From the NCBI GenBank assembly GCA_017526045.1, contig JAFXRX010000057.1:1-16004 (forward strand): 16,004 nucleotides of DNA, written 5' to 3'. Position 1 is the first letter of the stretch; each line of letters starts with the position of its first letter. Below are positions 6,595 through 14,116 of this stretch, in pieces. The notes under the pieces are model-generated. The model did no database searches, was not told the DNA's origin, and saw nothing but the letters and a program-made list of their open reading frames with translations. A program made the translations under genes and the position numbers. The DNA is from Opitutales bacterium (lineage in GTDB: Bacteria > Verrucomicrobiota > Verrucomicrobiia > Opitutales > Intestinicryptomonadaceae).

Positions 6595-7563
6595 ATGGGC
6601 AGGATATTTTTATCTATATTTATGCTTCTGTTTGCGGGCGCGCTTTTTGCGGCTAGGTCGCAGGAGCCTGTTGTAATAACCACTTGCCGCTCGTTCGAGG
6701 CGCGCAGCGACGACCAGAGCAAAACCGCCCTTGCGGGCAGGTTCAAGGAAAAATCCTGCGCAACTTGCGGCGACTGCGACGACATAAACAAAGTCTGCGC
6801 AAACCGCATTCTCTCTTTTGACGGCATCATGCAGGGGCGCGACGGGGTCATGAAGCTCGAGGCGATTTATCCCGACGCCCACAGCTACAACTATTTTATC
6901 CTGTTTAAGGCGCACGAATCCGACGCCTCGCGCCCCGTCGAATATTGGGCGGCGTCTTCTGCGGATTTCGCGCGCTCGACTTACGCAATCGCAATTTCCG
7001 ACGAGGACAAAAAAGGCTGCAACGCGATTTTTAGCGCGGCGGAAATCGCCCCGAGCGTCGTGCCCGCAATCTTGTATTCGCTTGGAGACGACATGTCGCT
7101 TACCGACGCGCCGCAGCTTGCGCGCAGAAACAGGGACTTGGCGCTGCTTGACATCTTGGAGCGCATGGTTGGCTCGCCCAGGGGCTACACGAAGGAGTTT
7201 GTGCAAAGCCCGCAGTGGTTTGACATCGCCAAAAGGGCGGAGGCTTTGCGCGTTCTAAGGGACTTTATTTTGGACAATCCGCGCAATCTGAATTTAAACC
7301 CCGCTCTCGACGAAGGCGGCAAAGACTTTGCATTTTACATGCAAAAATTTTCGGACGAATACGCAGAGAGGGCGAAGGCGCAATTCGCCCTTGAAAGCCG
7401 CGATTTCGACCCCGCAAAATCTCCCGTCATGGACGCCGAAGCCCTAGCCAAGGCCAGAGAAAATTTTGCCTGCAATGCCGCGGAATGCGCGAAATCAGGG
7501 CGCAAGGCGGGCGGCAAATTCGGCGGGCTTTCGCTTAAAAAGAAAAAATCGCGCCGCAGGTAG
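6595..7563 (+). CDS. Secreted cysteine-rich protein of unknown function
   Basis: I do not recognise this 322-residue protein. Residues 1-20 form a typical signal peptide (hydrophobic core FLSIFMLLFAGALFA), so it should be exported. A cysteine cluster follows at 55, 58, 61 and 68 (CATCGDCDDINKVC), with single cysteines at 31, 142, 293 and 298. The spacing could hold a metal or form disulfides. The middle part is mixed alpha/beta. From about residue 175 it is strongly helical and charged, and the C-terminus is a polybasic tail (KKKKSRRR). No lipobox is present. It is a single-gene unit: recA's terminator lies upstream and a strong bidirectional terminator follows 23 bases after the stop. Codon use resembles the neighbours. 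No function is claimed; the open frame, signal peptide and flanking signals make it a confident gene. Confidence 0.85.
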   Translation: MGRIFLSIFMLLFAGALFAARSQEPVVITTCRSFEARSDDQSKTALAGRFKEKSCATCGDCDDINKVCANRILSFDGIMQGRDGVMKLEAIYPDAHSYNYFILFKAHESDASRPVEYWAASSADFARSTYAIAISDEDKKGCNAIFSAAEIAPSVVPAILYSLGDDMSLTDAPQLARRNRDLALLDILERMVGSPRGYTKEFVQSPQWFDIAKRAEALRVLRDFILDNPRNLNLNPALDEGGKDFAFYMQKFSDEYAERAKAQFALESRDFDPAKSPVMDAEALAKARENFACNAAECAKSGRKAGGKFGGLSLKKKKSRRR

Positions 7564-7586
7564 TTTGCAGGCTTTCGCAAAAAAAG

Positions 7587-7623
7587 AAAAAATCCGAAGC
7601 TTTTTTTGGGCTTCGGATTTTTT
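7587..7623. terminator. Bidirectional intrinsic terminator
   Basis: A 14-bp perfect stem, arms 7587-7600 and 7610-7623, with core TCCGAAGC/GCTTCGGA and A/T tracts on both outer sides, encloses a nine-base loop. It lies between the converging genes ending at 7563 (+) and 7646 (-) and can serve both. Confidence 0.9.
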
Positions 7624-7645
7624 TTAAATCAGGAAAATTTTTCGG

Positions 7646-7900
7646 CTAAAAAACGAGGGCTGAAAGCGCAATAAACATTGCAAACAAAATCGCAAGCAGG
7701 CAGCAGTTCGAGCAGCAGTTTTGGTCTTGGGCGATGAATATGTCGGGCTTTTGGCGGTTTGGAGAATCCTTGAAATTGCCGCCTCTTGCGCCGCCGCCGA
7801 CTTTTTTTGCGCGCGGGCTTTCCATTTCAACGGCGTCGAGCTCCACGATGTCGGGAGTTTTGTCGGGCGGCAGGCTTGTCAAATCTTCATTTAAGCTCAT
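7646..7900 (-). CDS. Small tail-anchored protein with CCxxCC before the membrane segment
   Basis: This is an 84-residue protein of unknown function. The first 60 residues are polar and likely disordered (proline, acidic and glycine-rich stretches, GGGARGG at 35-41). A double pair of cysteines (62, 63, 66, 67) follows, and residues 68-84 form one hydrophobic segment that ends at the C-terminus. This predicts a tail-anchored inner-membrane protein with the cysteines at the membrane face, possibly a metal or disulfide site. It is supported as a gene by the terminator directly downstream and by TAATAT six bases before its ATG. It diverges from the 733-residue membrane protein across 68 bases, which may indicate shared control. 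No family is recognised. The overlapping plus-strand frame looks like a shadow. Confidence 0.7.
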   Translation of the reverse strand: MSLNEDLTSLPPDKTPDIVELDAVEMESPRAKKVGGGARGGNFKDSPNRQKPDIFIAQDQNCCSNCCLLAILFAMFIALSALVF

Positions 7901-7930
7901 GTTTGGATATTATGGGGCAATAAATTTCTC

Positions 7931-7960
7931 TTGCAAATAAAATAATCATAAATTTAATTT
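7931..7960 (+). promoter_or_regulatory. Putative promoter of the 733-residue membrane protein gene
   Basis: TTGCAA (7931-7936) and TAATTT (7955-7960) are 18 bases apart. The -10-like box ends 8 bases before the ATG at 7969, so the transcript would have almost no leader. There is no Shine-Dalgarno site. The boxes match consensus only moderately. Confidence 0.35.
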
Positions 7961-7968
7961 CAGCTTCA

Positions 7969-10170
7969 ATGAAAACGCAATCTCACAAATGGACATTTTT
8001 TAAGGCAGGCGGCGTATATCAGGCCGAATTTAATTCAGGGGCGGACATTGCAAACATCCGCTCGCTCGACCAAAAGCTTTGGGCGGCTTTGGCGTGTCCG
8101 ACGCGCGGCGTGCATTTCGACACGACTACCCTCGATTTAATCGACACCGACCGCGACGGCCGCGTGCGCTCGCCCGAAGTTGTCTCGGCTTGCGAGTGGG
8201 CTTGCGCTCTTCTCAAAAACCCCGACTGCCTGCTCGCGGGCTCTCCCGAGCTCAAATTAAGCGACATAAACGACGCTACCGAAGAGGGCAAAGTGCTCTT
8301 GGCAAGCGCGAAGGAAGTTTTGAAAAATTTGGGCAAGCCCGATGCAGACTCGATTTCCGTCGCGGATTTTGCCGACAAAAGCGCGGTCTTCGCGGGGACT
8401 GCCTTCAACGCCGACGGCGTAATTACTGCTTTGAGCGCGGAGAGCGGCGAGCAAAAAGAGGCGATTTTATCAATCATAAAAGTCATGGGCTCCGTCGCCG
8501 ACCGCTCGGGCGAGGCGGGCGTAAACGCGGATATAATCAACGGATTTTTCGACAAGCTCAAAGCCTATGCGGCGTGGCGCGACGAGGCCAAAAACAACGC
8601 CCAAAAAATCTTTGTTTTCGGCGACGGCACAGCCGCGGCGTATGCGGCGTATTCTGCGGTTTCGGCAAAGATTGACGACTATTTCACGCGCGCCTCAATC
8701 CTTTCCTACGGCGACAGCTCCGCGGAGCTTGTCAACGCCACGAAGGAAAATTTCGCGGAGGTTTTGAAGGGCGACATTTCCGCGTCCACAGAGGCTTTGG
8801 CGGGCTTGCCGATTGCAAAAATCGCCTCGGAAAACGAGCTTAAGCTCTCGTCTGAAATCAACCCCGCATGGCAAGCAGCAGTCGGCGATTTCAGGGAAAA
8901 AGTCGTCGCGAAAGTTTCGGCGTCGGCTGACGTTTTGCCGCGCGCCGACTGGTTTAAAATAAAGGCGATGTTCGCGCCGTTTGCCGCGTGGTCCGCCGCG
9001 AAATCCGACGGCGGCGTTTCGGATTTGGGCGACGAGTATATCGACAAGCTTTTGGCTTCGAACTGCAAGGAGGAATTGTTCGGGCTAATCGCAAAAGACG
9101 AGTCTTTAAAGCACGCCGTCGACAACATCGAAAAAGTCGAAAAGCTCGCGCGGCTCAACCGCGACTTGCTGGAGCTTTTGACAAACTTTGTAAGCTTCAA
9201 GGCTTTTTACACGCGCAAGGGAAAGGCGATGTTCCAGGTCGGCGAGCTTTTCATAGACCAGCGCGTCTGCGAGCTTTGCATCAAGGTTGACGACGCCGGC
9301 AAGCATGCCACTCTCTCGCCGCTTAGCTACACCTACCTCGTTTACTGCGACTGCAAGCGCAAGGGCGAAGCGCCGTTTTCTATCGCCGCAGCCGTAACGA
9401 CGGGCGACTGCGACAATCTCATCGTCGGCAGAAACGGCGTTTTCTACGACAGAAACGGCAAGGACTGGGACGCCACAATCACAAAAATCGTGCAAAACCC
9501 AATCAGCGTGCGCCAGGCGTTCTGGTCGCCGTACAAGCGTTTTGCCGCCTGGATTGGAAATATGATTGCAAAGCGCGCGAGTGCCGCCGACGCCGACGCC
9601 ATGAATTCGATGACCGCAACCGCCGAAAAGAAGGAAGCCCCGAAGAAAATGGACATCGGCACGCTCGCCGCAATCGGCGTGGCAGTCGGCGGCGTCACGA
9701 CGGCTTTGAGCGCGATTTTGGTGGCTCTTGGCGGAATAGGCTTTATAAAGCTGCCGCTTTATATAATCGGGGCGATGCTTTTGATTTCGCTGCCTTCCAT
9801 GGTTCTTGCGAGCTTGAAATTGAGGTTGCGCAATCTCGGGCCGCTGCTCGACGCCAATGCGTGGGCTGTCAACACCCGCGCAAAAATGAATATGGTTTTG
9901 GGCGCGACTCTGACCAAGAGCGCGGCTCTGCCCAAAGGCGCGCGCAAAAACGGCAGGGACCCGTTTGCGCAGAAGCGCAGCCCGTGGCTGCCTATTTTTG
10001 TGATACTGGTTGTGGCGGCGTCGGTTTACGGGGTTTGCATAAAGGCGGGTTTTGTAAAAAATCCGTTTGCAAAAGACGAGCCGGCGCAAGAGCAGATTGT
10101 TATTGTCGAGGCGAATGCGGACGCGCCCGCCGCGGAAGCGCAGTCCGCCGCGCAGCCCGAGGCGAAATAA
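7969..10170 (+). CDS. Large EF-hand-containing membrane protein of unknown function
   Basis: This 733-residue protein has no N-terminal signal peptide. Near its N-terminus is a canonical calcium-binding EF-hand loop DTDRDGRVRSPE (residues 59-70, ligands Asp59, Asp61, Asp63, Glu70). A weaker half-match, FNADGVI, lies at 146-152. Residues 80-420 are mainly helical and alanine-rich. A cysteine-bearing beta region follows at about 420-500 (cysteines 434, 437, 460, 462, 481). It ends in a block that looks conserved, GKDWDATITKIV...RQAFWSPYKR at 497-524. Membrane segments are predicted at about 566-590, 594-617 and 674-692, then a short alanine/acidic tail. With the soluble part first and three helices late, the large domain is probably cytoplasmic, but topology is uncertain. 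I cannot assign a family or function. The gene is flanked by its own promoter-like region and terminator. Confidence 0.85.
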   Translation: MKTQSHKWTFFKAGGVYQAEFNSGADIANIRSLDQKLWAALACPTRGVHFDTTTLDLIDTDRDGRVRSPEVVSACEWACALLKNPDCLLAGSPELKLSDINDATEEGKVLLASAKEVLKNLGKPDADSISVADFADKSAVFAGTAFNADGVITALSAESGEQKEAILSIIKVMGSVADRSGEAGVNADIINGFFDKLKAYAAWRDEAKNNAQKIFVFGDGTAAAYAAYSAVSAKIDDYFTRASILSYGDSSAELVNATKENFAEVLKGDISASTEALAGLPIAKIASENELKLSSEINPAWQAAVGDFREKVVAKVSASADVLPRADWFKIKAMFAPFAAWSAAKSDGGVSDLGDEYIDKLLASNCKEELFGLIAKDESLKHAVDNIEKVEKLARLNRDLLELLTNFVSFKAFYTRKGKAMFQVGELFIDQRVCELCIKVDDAGKHATLSPLSYTYLVYCDCKRKGEAPFSIAAAVTTGDCDNLIVGRNGVFYDRNGKDWDATITKIVQNPISVRQAFWSPYKRFAAWIGNMIAKRASAADADAMNSMTATAEKKEAPKKMDIGTLAAIGVAVGGVTTALSAILVALGGIGFIKLPLYIIGAMLLISLPSMVLASLKLRLRNLGPLLDANAWAVNTRAKMNMVLGATLTKSAALPKGARKNGRDPFAQKRSPWLPIFVILVVAASVYGVCIKAGFVKNPFAKDEPAQEQIVIVEANADAPAAEAQSAAQPEAK

Positions 10171-10191
10171 GCCCGAATGTTTTTTTATTGC

Positions 10192-10227
10192 AAAGCCGGG
10201 GAGGGATTTTTCCTTCTCCGGCTTTTT
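10192..10227 (+). terminator. Intrinsic terminator after the EF-hand membrane protein gene
   Basis: Arms 10192-10206 and 10211-10225 can pair over 15 bp with two G-T wobbles, core AAAGCCGG/CCGGCTTT, around a TTTT loop. The T-run reaches 10227. It lies 21 bases after the stop at 10170. Only two T follow the full stem, but the outer A-T pairs can open to give a longer U-tract. Confidence 0.75.
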
Positions 10228-10308
10228 GCGGAGGGGAGGGCGAAATTATTTGTTTGAATTTTGAAAGAAAATATATTTTAACTATTTGCATATCCGTTTT
10301 TTCCAAAA

Positions 10309-12033
10309 ATGAGCGCGGCGAGTTTTCTTGAAAAATCAGCAGCTTTTCTGTTTTGCGCAATCGGCGTTTCAAGTGTCTTAAATGCCGAAATTTTTTATGC
10401 CCAAAACATTGCCGCGCAGAACTTCGTCCTCTCTTATAACGAGCCCGAAAACACTGCGGAAATAGCAAATTTGATTGTCGGAGCGGACGCGTTTTTCAGC
10501 TTGGGCGTTTACGGGCAGGGCGCGAAGGCGGCGAACGTCGAGCTTGGCGTGTACTTGCCCGGGCACTACGCGCTTGCGGACACGCCCAAGGGCGAAGTCG
10601 TCGTCCCAGAAGGCGCGGAGGCTTCCGCGCTCTATTCCCCGCACGCAACGGGAACTGCGGGCGTCATTGCGGGCTACAACGCCGAAGCTTCGAGCGACAT
10701 CGCCTATTTTGCCTCGCTTGGCATCGCTCCCCTTGCGGAGCTTTCGGCGGGCTCTGTTGCAAGGAGCGCGGGGAACGGCAACGTCTCTGTCGGGCTTTCC
10801 GATTTTTACGGCGTCTATTCGCATTTCTTCGGCGCAAGCGACGTCATAAACAGCTCTTGGGGCACCGATTCGGCGGACGCGGGGCACGTTTTTGCATTTG
10901 TCGCCGACTCGCTTGCATGCCAAAACACAAATACGACTTTTGTCGTTTCCGCGGGCAATTCGGGCGGCGCCGAAAATACGGTGCACTCGCTTGCGCTTTC
11001 GTATAACGGCATAACTGTCGGCGCGCTGGGCAACCCTTCGGCATTCGACAGGGTTGCGGATTTCAGCTCGCGCTCGCCTTCGGATTTTTACAACCCCATT
11101 TCCGGCGAAATCGCAAGCAGCGTCCGCCCCGCGGTCGACATTTGCGCGCCCGGCGAGAACATAAGCTTTGCGACTTTCGAAGAGGGCAGTGACGCAACCG
11201 ACTTGTTTTTGTGGTCGAGCGGCACGAGCATTGCCGCGCCGATTGCAAGCGGGGTTGTCTGCCTAATGAATTCGGCAAGCCGCGCGCTCGAGGAGGCGTA
11301 CGGCGGCGCGTACGGGGACTTGTTCGAAAAAATGCGCGACACGCGCGTTGTGAAGGCCATTCTTTTAAATTCCGCAAAAAAGCCCGCGGGCTGGACGAAC
11401 AACCAAATAATTTCAGACTACACCGCAACTCTCGACCTCGGCGGAGGAATTACGATGACTTCGACTTTCCCGGGCGTAATCCTTACAACGCAAGGCTTAG
11501 ATTTCGACAGCGGGGCGGGCTCGCTCGACGCCGCGGGCGCGCTTGAACACATAATGAACTTGACGCAGCGGAAATTTTGGACGCTTTCAGAAATTCCCGC
11601 CAACTCCTCTTTGTGGTACGATTTGGGCTGGGCTTTCGAGGGCGAACTTTTGAGCGCGACCCTCGTTTGGAATGCGCATTCCGAAGTCTCCGAAATTTCC
11701 GGAGAAATGGCGAGCTTCGACAGCTTGTACTTTTCTAATTTGGGATTGGAGCTTTGGATAGTTTTGGACGGCGCGCACAATTTGGTCGCGGTTTCCGACA
11801 CTTCATACAACAACGTAGAGCACCTTTATTTGGAGCTTGCAACCGACGGCGAATATCTTTTGCGCGTCGCGTTTTTTGATATGGCTTACGGCGAAATGCC
11901 CGAAACTGAAACGTTTGCGCTGGCGTACGCCCTCGTGCCCGAGGCGTCTTTTTGCGCGGCGATTTTCGGCGCGGCCGCTTTTGCGTTCGCGCTTTTGCGC
12001 CGCCGCGCCTCACGAAAGCAGATTGACTGCTGA
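10309..12033 (+). CDS. Secreted subtilisin-like (S8) serine peptidase with PEP-CTERM-type tail
   Basis: This 574-residue exported protein has a signal peptide (about 1-26, ending VLNA) and an S8 peptidase domain to about residue 415. The triad His is His112 in SPHATGTAG, the oxyanion Asn is Asn217 in VSAGNSGG, and the nucleophile is Ser307 in SSGTSIAAP. The segment that normally carries the triad Asp (ViDtG type) reads ANVELGV, so Glu78 appears to stand in its place. Residues 420-540 form a beta-rich domain like those behind many subtilases. The C-terminus has VPEASF, a hydrophobic helix, then RRRASRK, the three-part PEP-CTERM signal that exosortase recognises for surface anchoring. No exosortase gene is in the window. 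The 3' end overlaps convergent sufS by 24 bp. There is no Shine-Dalgarno site. The family is confident; activity is uncertain because of Glu78. Confidence 0.93.
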   Translation: MSAASFLEKSAAFLFCAIGVSSVLNAEIFYAQNIAAQNFVLSYNEPENTAEIANLIVGADAFFSLGVYGQGAKAANVELGVYLPGHYALADTPKGEVVVPEGAEASALYSPHATGTAGVIAGYNAEASSDIAYFASLGIAPLAELSAGSVARSAGNGNVSVGLSDFYGVYSHFFGASDVINSSWGTDSADAGHVFAFVADSLACQNTNTTFVVSAGNSGGAENTVHSLALSYNGITVGALGNPSAFDRVADFSSRSPSDFYNPISGEIASSVRPAVDICAPGENISFATFEEGSDATDLFLWSSGTSIAAPIASGVVCLMNSASRALEEAYGGAYGDLFEKMRDTRVVKAILLNSAKKPAGWTNNQIISDYTATLDLGGGITMTSTFPGVILTTQGLDFDSGAGSLDAAGALEHIMNLTQRKFWTLSEIPANSSLWYDLGWAFEGELLSATLVWNAHSEVSEISGEMASFDSLYFSNLGLELWIVLDGAHNLVAVSDTSYNNVEHLYLELATDGEYLLRVAFFDMAYGEMPETETFALAYALVPEASFCAAIFGAAAFAFALLRRRASRKQIDC

Positions 12034-13230
12034 GCGCAATTTTTTTGCGAAAAATTCGACTTCCTCGAGCGTGTTGTAAAAGGCAAAAGACGCCCTGCAC
12101 GAGCCCGAAACCCCGAGCGCATTCATAAGCGGCTCGGCGCAGTGGTGCCCCGAGCGCACCGCGATGCCGTTTGCGTCGAGCATGGTGGAGATGTCGTTGT
12201 GGTGGATGTTTTTTACGGCGAATGAAATTAGCGGCACTTTGTTTTTTGCGTTCCCCAAAATCCGCAGCCCCTCGATTTTTTCAAGCAGCTCTGTCGCGCG
12301 CTTTAAAAGCTCCGCCTCGTGGGCGCGCGCGGCGGGAATGTCGAGGGAATCCATATATTGCAGGGCCCGCGCAAACGCCACCGCGCCCGCGATGTTGGGC
12401 GTGCCCGCCTCGAATTTTTCGGGGGCCTGGCGGAATGTCGTCTTTTCCCAGGAAACGCTTTCAATCATGTCGCCGCCGCCCTGCCAGACGTCCATTTCGT
12501 TGAGGATTTCCGTGTTTGCAATCAGCGCGCCCTCGCCGGTCGGGCCGAAGCATTTGTGCGCAGAGCACGCGAAAAAGTCGCAGCCGATTTCGGATATGTC
12601 GCCGAGAAAATGCGGCGACGACTGCGCCGCGTCGACGCAGAAAACCGCCCCCGCTTTTTTTGCGATTTCGGAAATTTTTTGGACGTCGTTTATCGTGCCC
12701 AAAACGTTCGAGGCGTGCGCGATTGAAATTATTTTTGTGCGCGGGCTTACAAGGCTTTGAAGGTGCCCCATGTCAAGCTCGCCGTTTGGCAGGATTTTTG
12801 CGGCTTTTATTTCCGCGCCCGTTCGCATTGCGCAGAGCTGCCAGGGCACGATGTTTGCGTGGTGCTCCATCTGGCTTAAGATTATTTCGTCGCCTTTTTT
12901 TAAAAACTTTTCGCCGTAGCAGCGCGCCACGATATTTAAGCCCTCGGTCGCCCCGCGCGTAAAGACCGCAGTGAAATTTTTAGGGGCGTTGAAGTGTTTT
13001 GAAACGCATTTGCGCGCCTCCTCGAACGCCACAGTCGCGCGCCTGCTCAGCTCGTGCGCGCTGCGGTGTATGTTGGAATAGTCCCTGCGGTAGAAGTCCG
13101 CCGCCTTTTCTATGACGCACAGCGGCTTTTGCGCGCTTGCGGCGTTGTCGAAATACACGAGCTTGCCGCCTTCGAGCCTCTGCTGCAGCGCGGGAAAATC
13201 TTTGCGGATGTCGTCGACTGAAAATGCCAT
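12010..13230 (-). CDS. sufS: Cysteine desulfurase, SufS (group II) type
   Basis: This 406-residue PLP enzyme takes sulfur from cysteine as a persulfide for Fe-S cluster assembly. It starts with the SufS-like FPALQQRLEGGKLVYFDNAAS. It has the PLP-stacking EHHANIVPW (122-130), the PLP lysine Lys226 in SAHKCFGPTGEGAL, and the catalytic Cys364 in the short rigid loop RSGHHCAEPLM. That last motif distinguishes SufS from IscS/NifS. No sufBCD or sufE/sufU gene adjoins it, so the scaffold must be encoded elsewhere. A DUF4136-like lipoprotein gene lies 59 bases upstream on the same strand. The last 24 bases overlap the subtilase gene tail to tail, and I see no terminator beyond the stop. An alternative is a CsdA-type paralogue, but sequence alone favours SufS. 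Confidence 0.95.
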   Translation of the reverse strand: MAFSVDDIRKDFPALQQRLEGGKLVYFDNAASAQKPLCVIEKAADFYRRDYSNIHRSAHELSRRATVAFEEARKCVSKHFNAPKNFTAVFTRGATEGLNIVARCYGEKFLKKGDEIILSQMEHHANIVPWQLCAMRTGAEIKAAKILPNGELDMGHLQSLVSPRTKIISIAHASNVLGTINDVQKISEIAKKAGAVFCVDAAQSSPHFLGDISEIGCDFFACSAHKCFGPTGEGALIANTEILNEMDVWQGGGDMIESVSWEKTTFRQAPEKFEAGTPNIAGAVAFARALQYMDSLDIPAARAHEAELLKRATELLEKIEGLRILGNAKNKVPLISFAVKNIHHNDISTMLDANGIAVRSGHHCAEPLMNALGVSGSCRASFAFYNTLEEVEFFAKKLRSAVNLLS

Positions 13231-13289
13231 AAAAATATTTTTTTAAAATACAAAACGCGCGCGGGGCCCGTCGAGCATTTTTTTGAGGG

Positions 13290-13784
13290 CTAATTTTGCG
13301 CCCCCGCCCGCTGCGGGAAGTGTTTTAGCGCCCATTCGACCTGGCGGGCGATGCTTATGGCGTTGAGGTTTTCGCGCGTCAGCTTGTAGCGGGTGTCGCC
13401 GCTGAACAAAAACTGCCCCGAGGGCGTTGTTATGCGGATTGAGAGGTTGAGCGCGGTTCCGAATTTCAGCGCGCCTTGCCCGCGCGACAAGGGGTCGGGG
13501 TATTCGAATGTTTCGGGGTAGTAGTGGGGGGCCACGATAAACTGCGCCCCGCTTTGGCTTCCCGCCCGCTTGTAGCCGCGCTCGCCGAGGCTGCTTTCTA
13601 TTGCCGCCTCCGCCGCGGCGCGGCAGCTTTGCTTGTCCGCGTATTTTTCAAAAAAGACGCTCCCGCCTTCGGGGGCTTGCAAATAGTAGGTTTCAAGCCT
13701 CGAAATTTGCTCTTCGGGGACGGTTTGGCATGCGCTCAAAAGCAGGCTCAAAAATAGGGAGGCAAGCAAAAAAATCTTTTTCAT
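13290..13784 (-). CDS. DUF4136-like outer-envelope lipoprotein
   Basis: This is a 164-residue protein with a clear lipoprotein signal: a basic start (MKKI), a leucine-rich core, and the lipobox LSAC with Cys19 as the predicted lipid site. Gln20 at position +2 permits outer-membrane sorting. The mature part resembles the DUF4136 family: a helix with AAAEAAIESSLGERGYKRA (about 56-74), then a strand with FIVAPHYY, then LNLSIRITTPSG, and a C-terminal helix. DUF4136 lipoproteins have no established function. The open frame is complete. A 9-bp-arm inverted repeat lies 12 bases upstream of the ATG and may be a regulatory site. It is followed on the same strand by sufS after 59 bases. The lipoprotein call is strong; the family call is moderate. 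Confidence 0.85.
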   Translation of the reverse strand: MKKIFLLASLFLSLLLSACQTVPEEQISRLETYYLQAPEGGSVFFEKYADKQSCRAAAEAAIESSLGERGYKRAGSQSGAQFIVAPHYYPETFEYPDPLSRGQGALKFGTALNLSIRITTPSGQFLFSGDTRYKLTRENLNAISIARQVEWALKHFPQRAGAQN

Positions 13785-13796
13785 AATTCCGTTATT

Positions 13797-13822
13797 TTTG
13801 CAAAAAAATCGGATTTTGCAAA
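13797..13822. repeat. Inverted repeat upstream of the DUF4136-like lipoprotein gene
   Basis: Arms TTTGCAAAA (13797-13805) and TTTTGCAAA (13814-13822) form a perfect 9-bp inverted repeat with an 8-base centre. It lies 12 bases before the minus-strand ATG at 13784 and just after the TSCPD gene stop. The position fits an operator or an attenuating hairpin for the lipoprotein gene. It is AT-rich and lacks a T-tract directly after it, so it is not a standard terminator. Confidence 0.5.
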
Positions 13823-13832
13823 GCCCAAATTT

Positions 13833-14093
13833 TCAGGGGTTTGATTTTGCGAGAGCCTGCTCGATGCCGCGCGCGAGCTGGTCTGCGCACGAAGTGCCCC
13901 TGCCGCCGCAGTCGTTGCCCTTCAAAATTTGCGCGATTTTTTGCGCGTCCGCGCCCTCGACGAGCTTGCTTATTGCCGCCGTGTTGCCCGGGCAGCCGCC
14001 GTGGAATTTGACGCCCGAGAGCTTGCCGCCGCCAATCGAAAAGCTTATGGTTTTTGCGCATACGCCCGATGTCTGCACTGTGTAGTTTTGCAT
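13833..14093 (-). CDS. TSCPD-domain protein (TIGR03905-type)
   Basis: This 86-residue soluble protein matches the small TSCPD-domain family across its full length: a strand segment TSGVCAKTISFSI (8-20), then VKFHGGCPGNTAAISKLVEG (28-47), and CGGRGTSCADQLARGI near residues 62-77. Conserved cysteines at 12, 34, 62 and 68 suggest metal or Fe-S binding. The TSCPD domain also forms the C-terminal end of some vitamin B12-dependent ribonucleotide reductases. No biochemical role is established for the free-standing form. The frame is open 14 codons further upstream, but the ATG at 14093 is preferred. Homology begins there, and AAGGA lies 8 bases upstream, one of the few clear Shine-Dalgarno sites in this window. 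It follows tRNA-Lys and its terminator. Confidence 0.93.
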   Translation of the reverse strand: MQNYTVQTSGVCAKTISFSIGGGKLSGVKFHGGCPGNTAAISKLVEGADAQKIAQILKGNDCGGRGTSCADQLARGIEQALAKSNP

Positions 14094-14116
14094 GGTGTGT
14101 TTCCTTTTTGCGGAGT

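Noticed and set aside
9106..10089. 327-codon open frame on the minus strand inside the EF-hand protein gene
   Set aside because: It is a shadow of codon bias in the plus-strand gene: arginine- and histidine-rich composition with no domain-like pattern. The plus frame has the EF-hand and membrane helices.
10378..10986. 202-codon open frame antisense to the subtilase
   Set aside because: It is contained in the peptidase domain coding region, is arginine-rich and has no start signal. It is a shadow frame.
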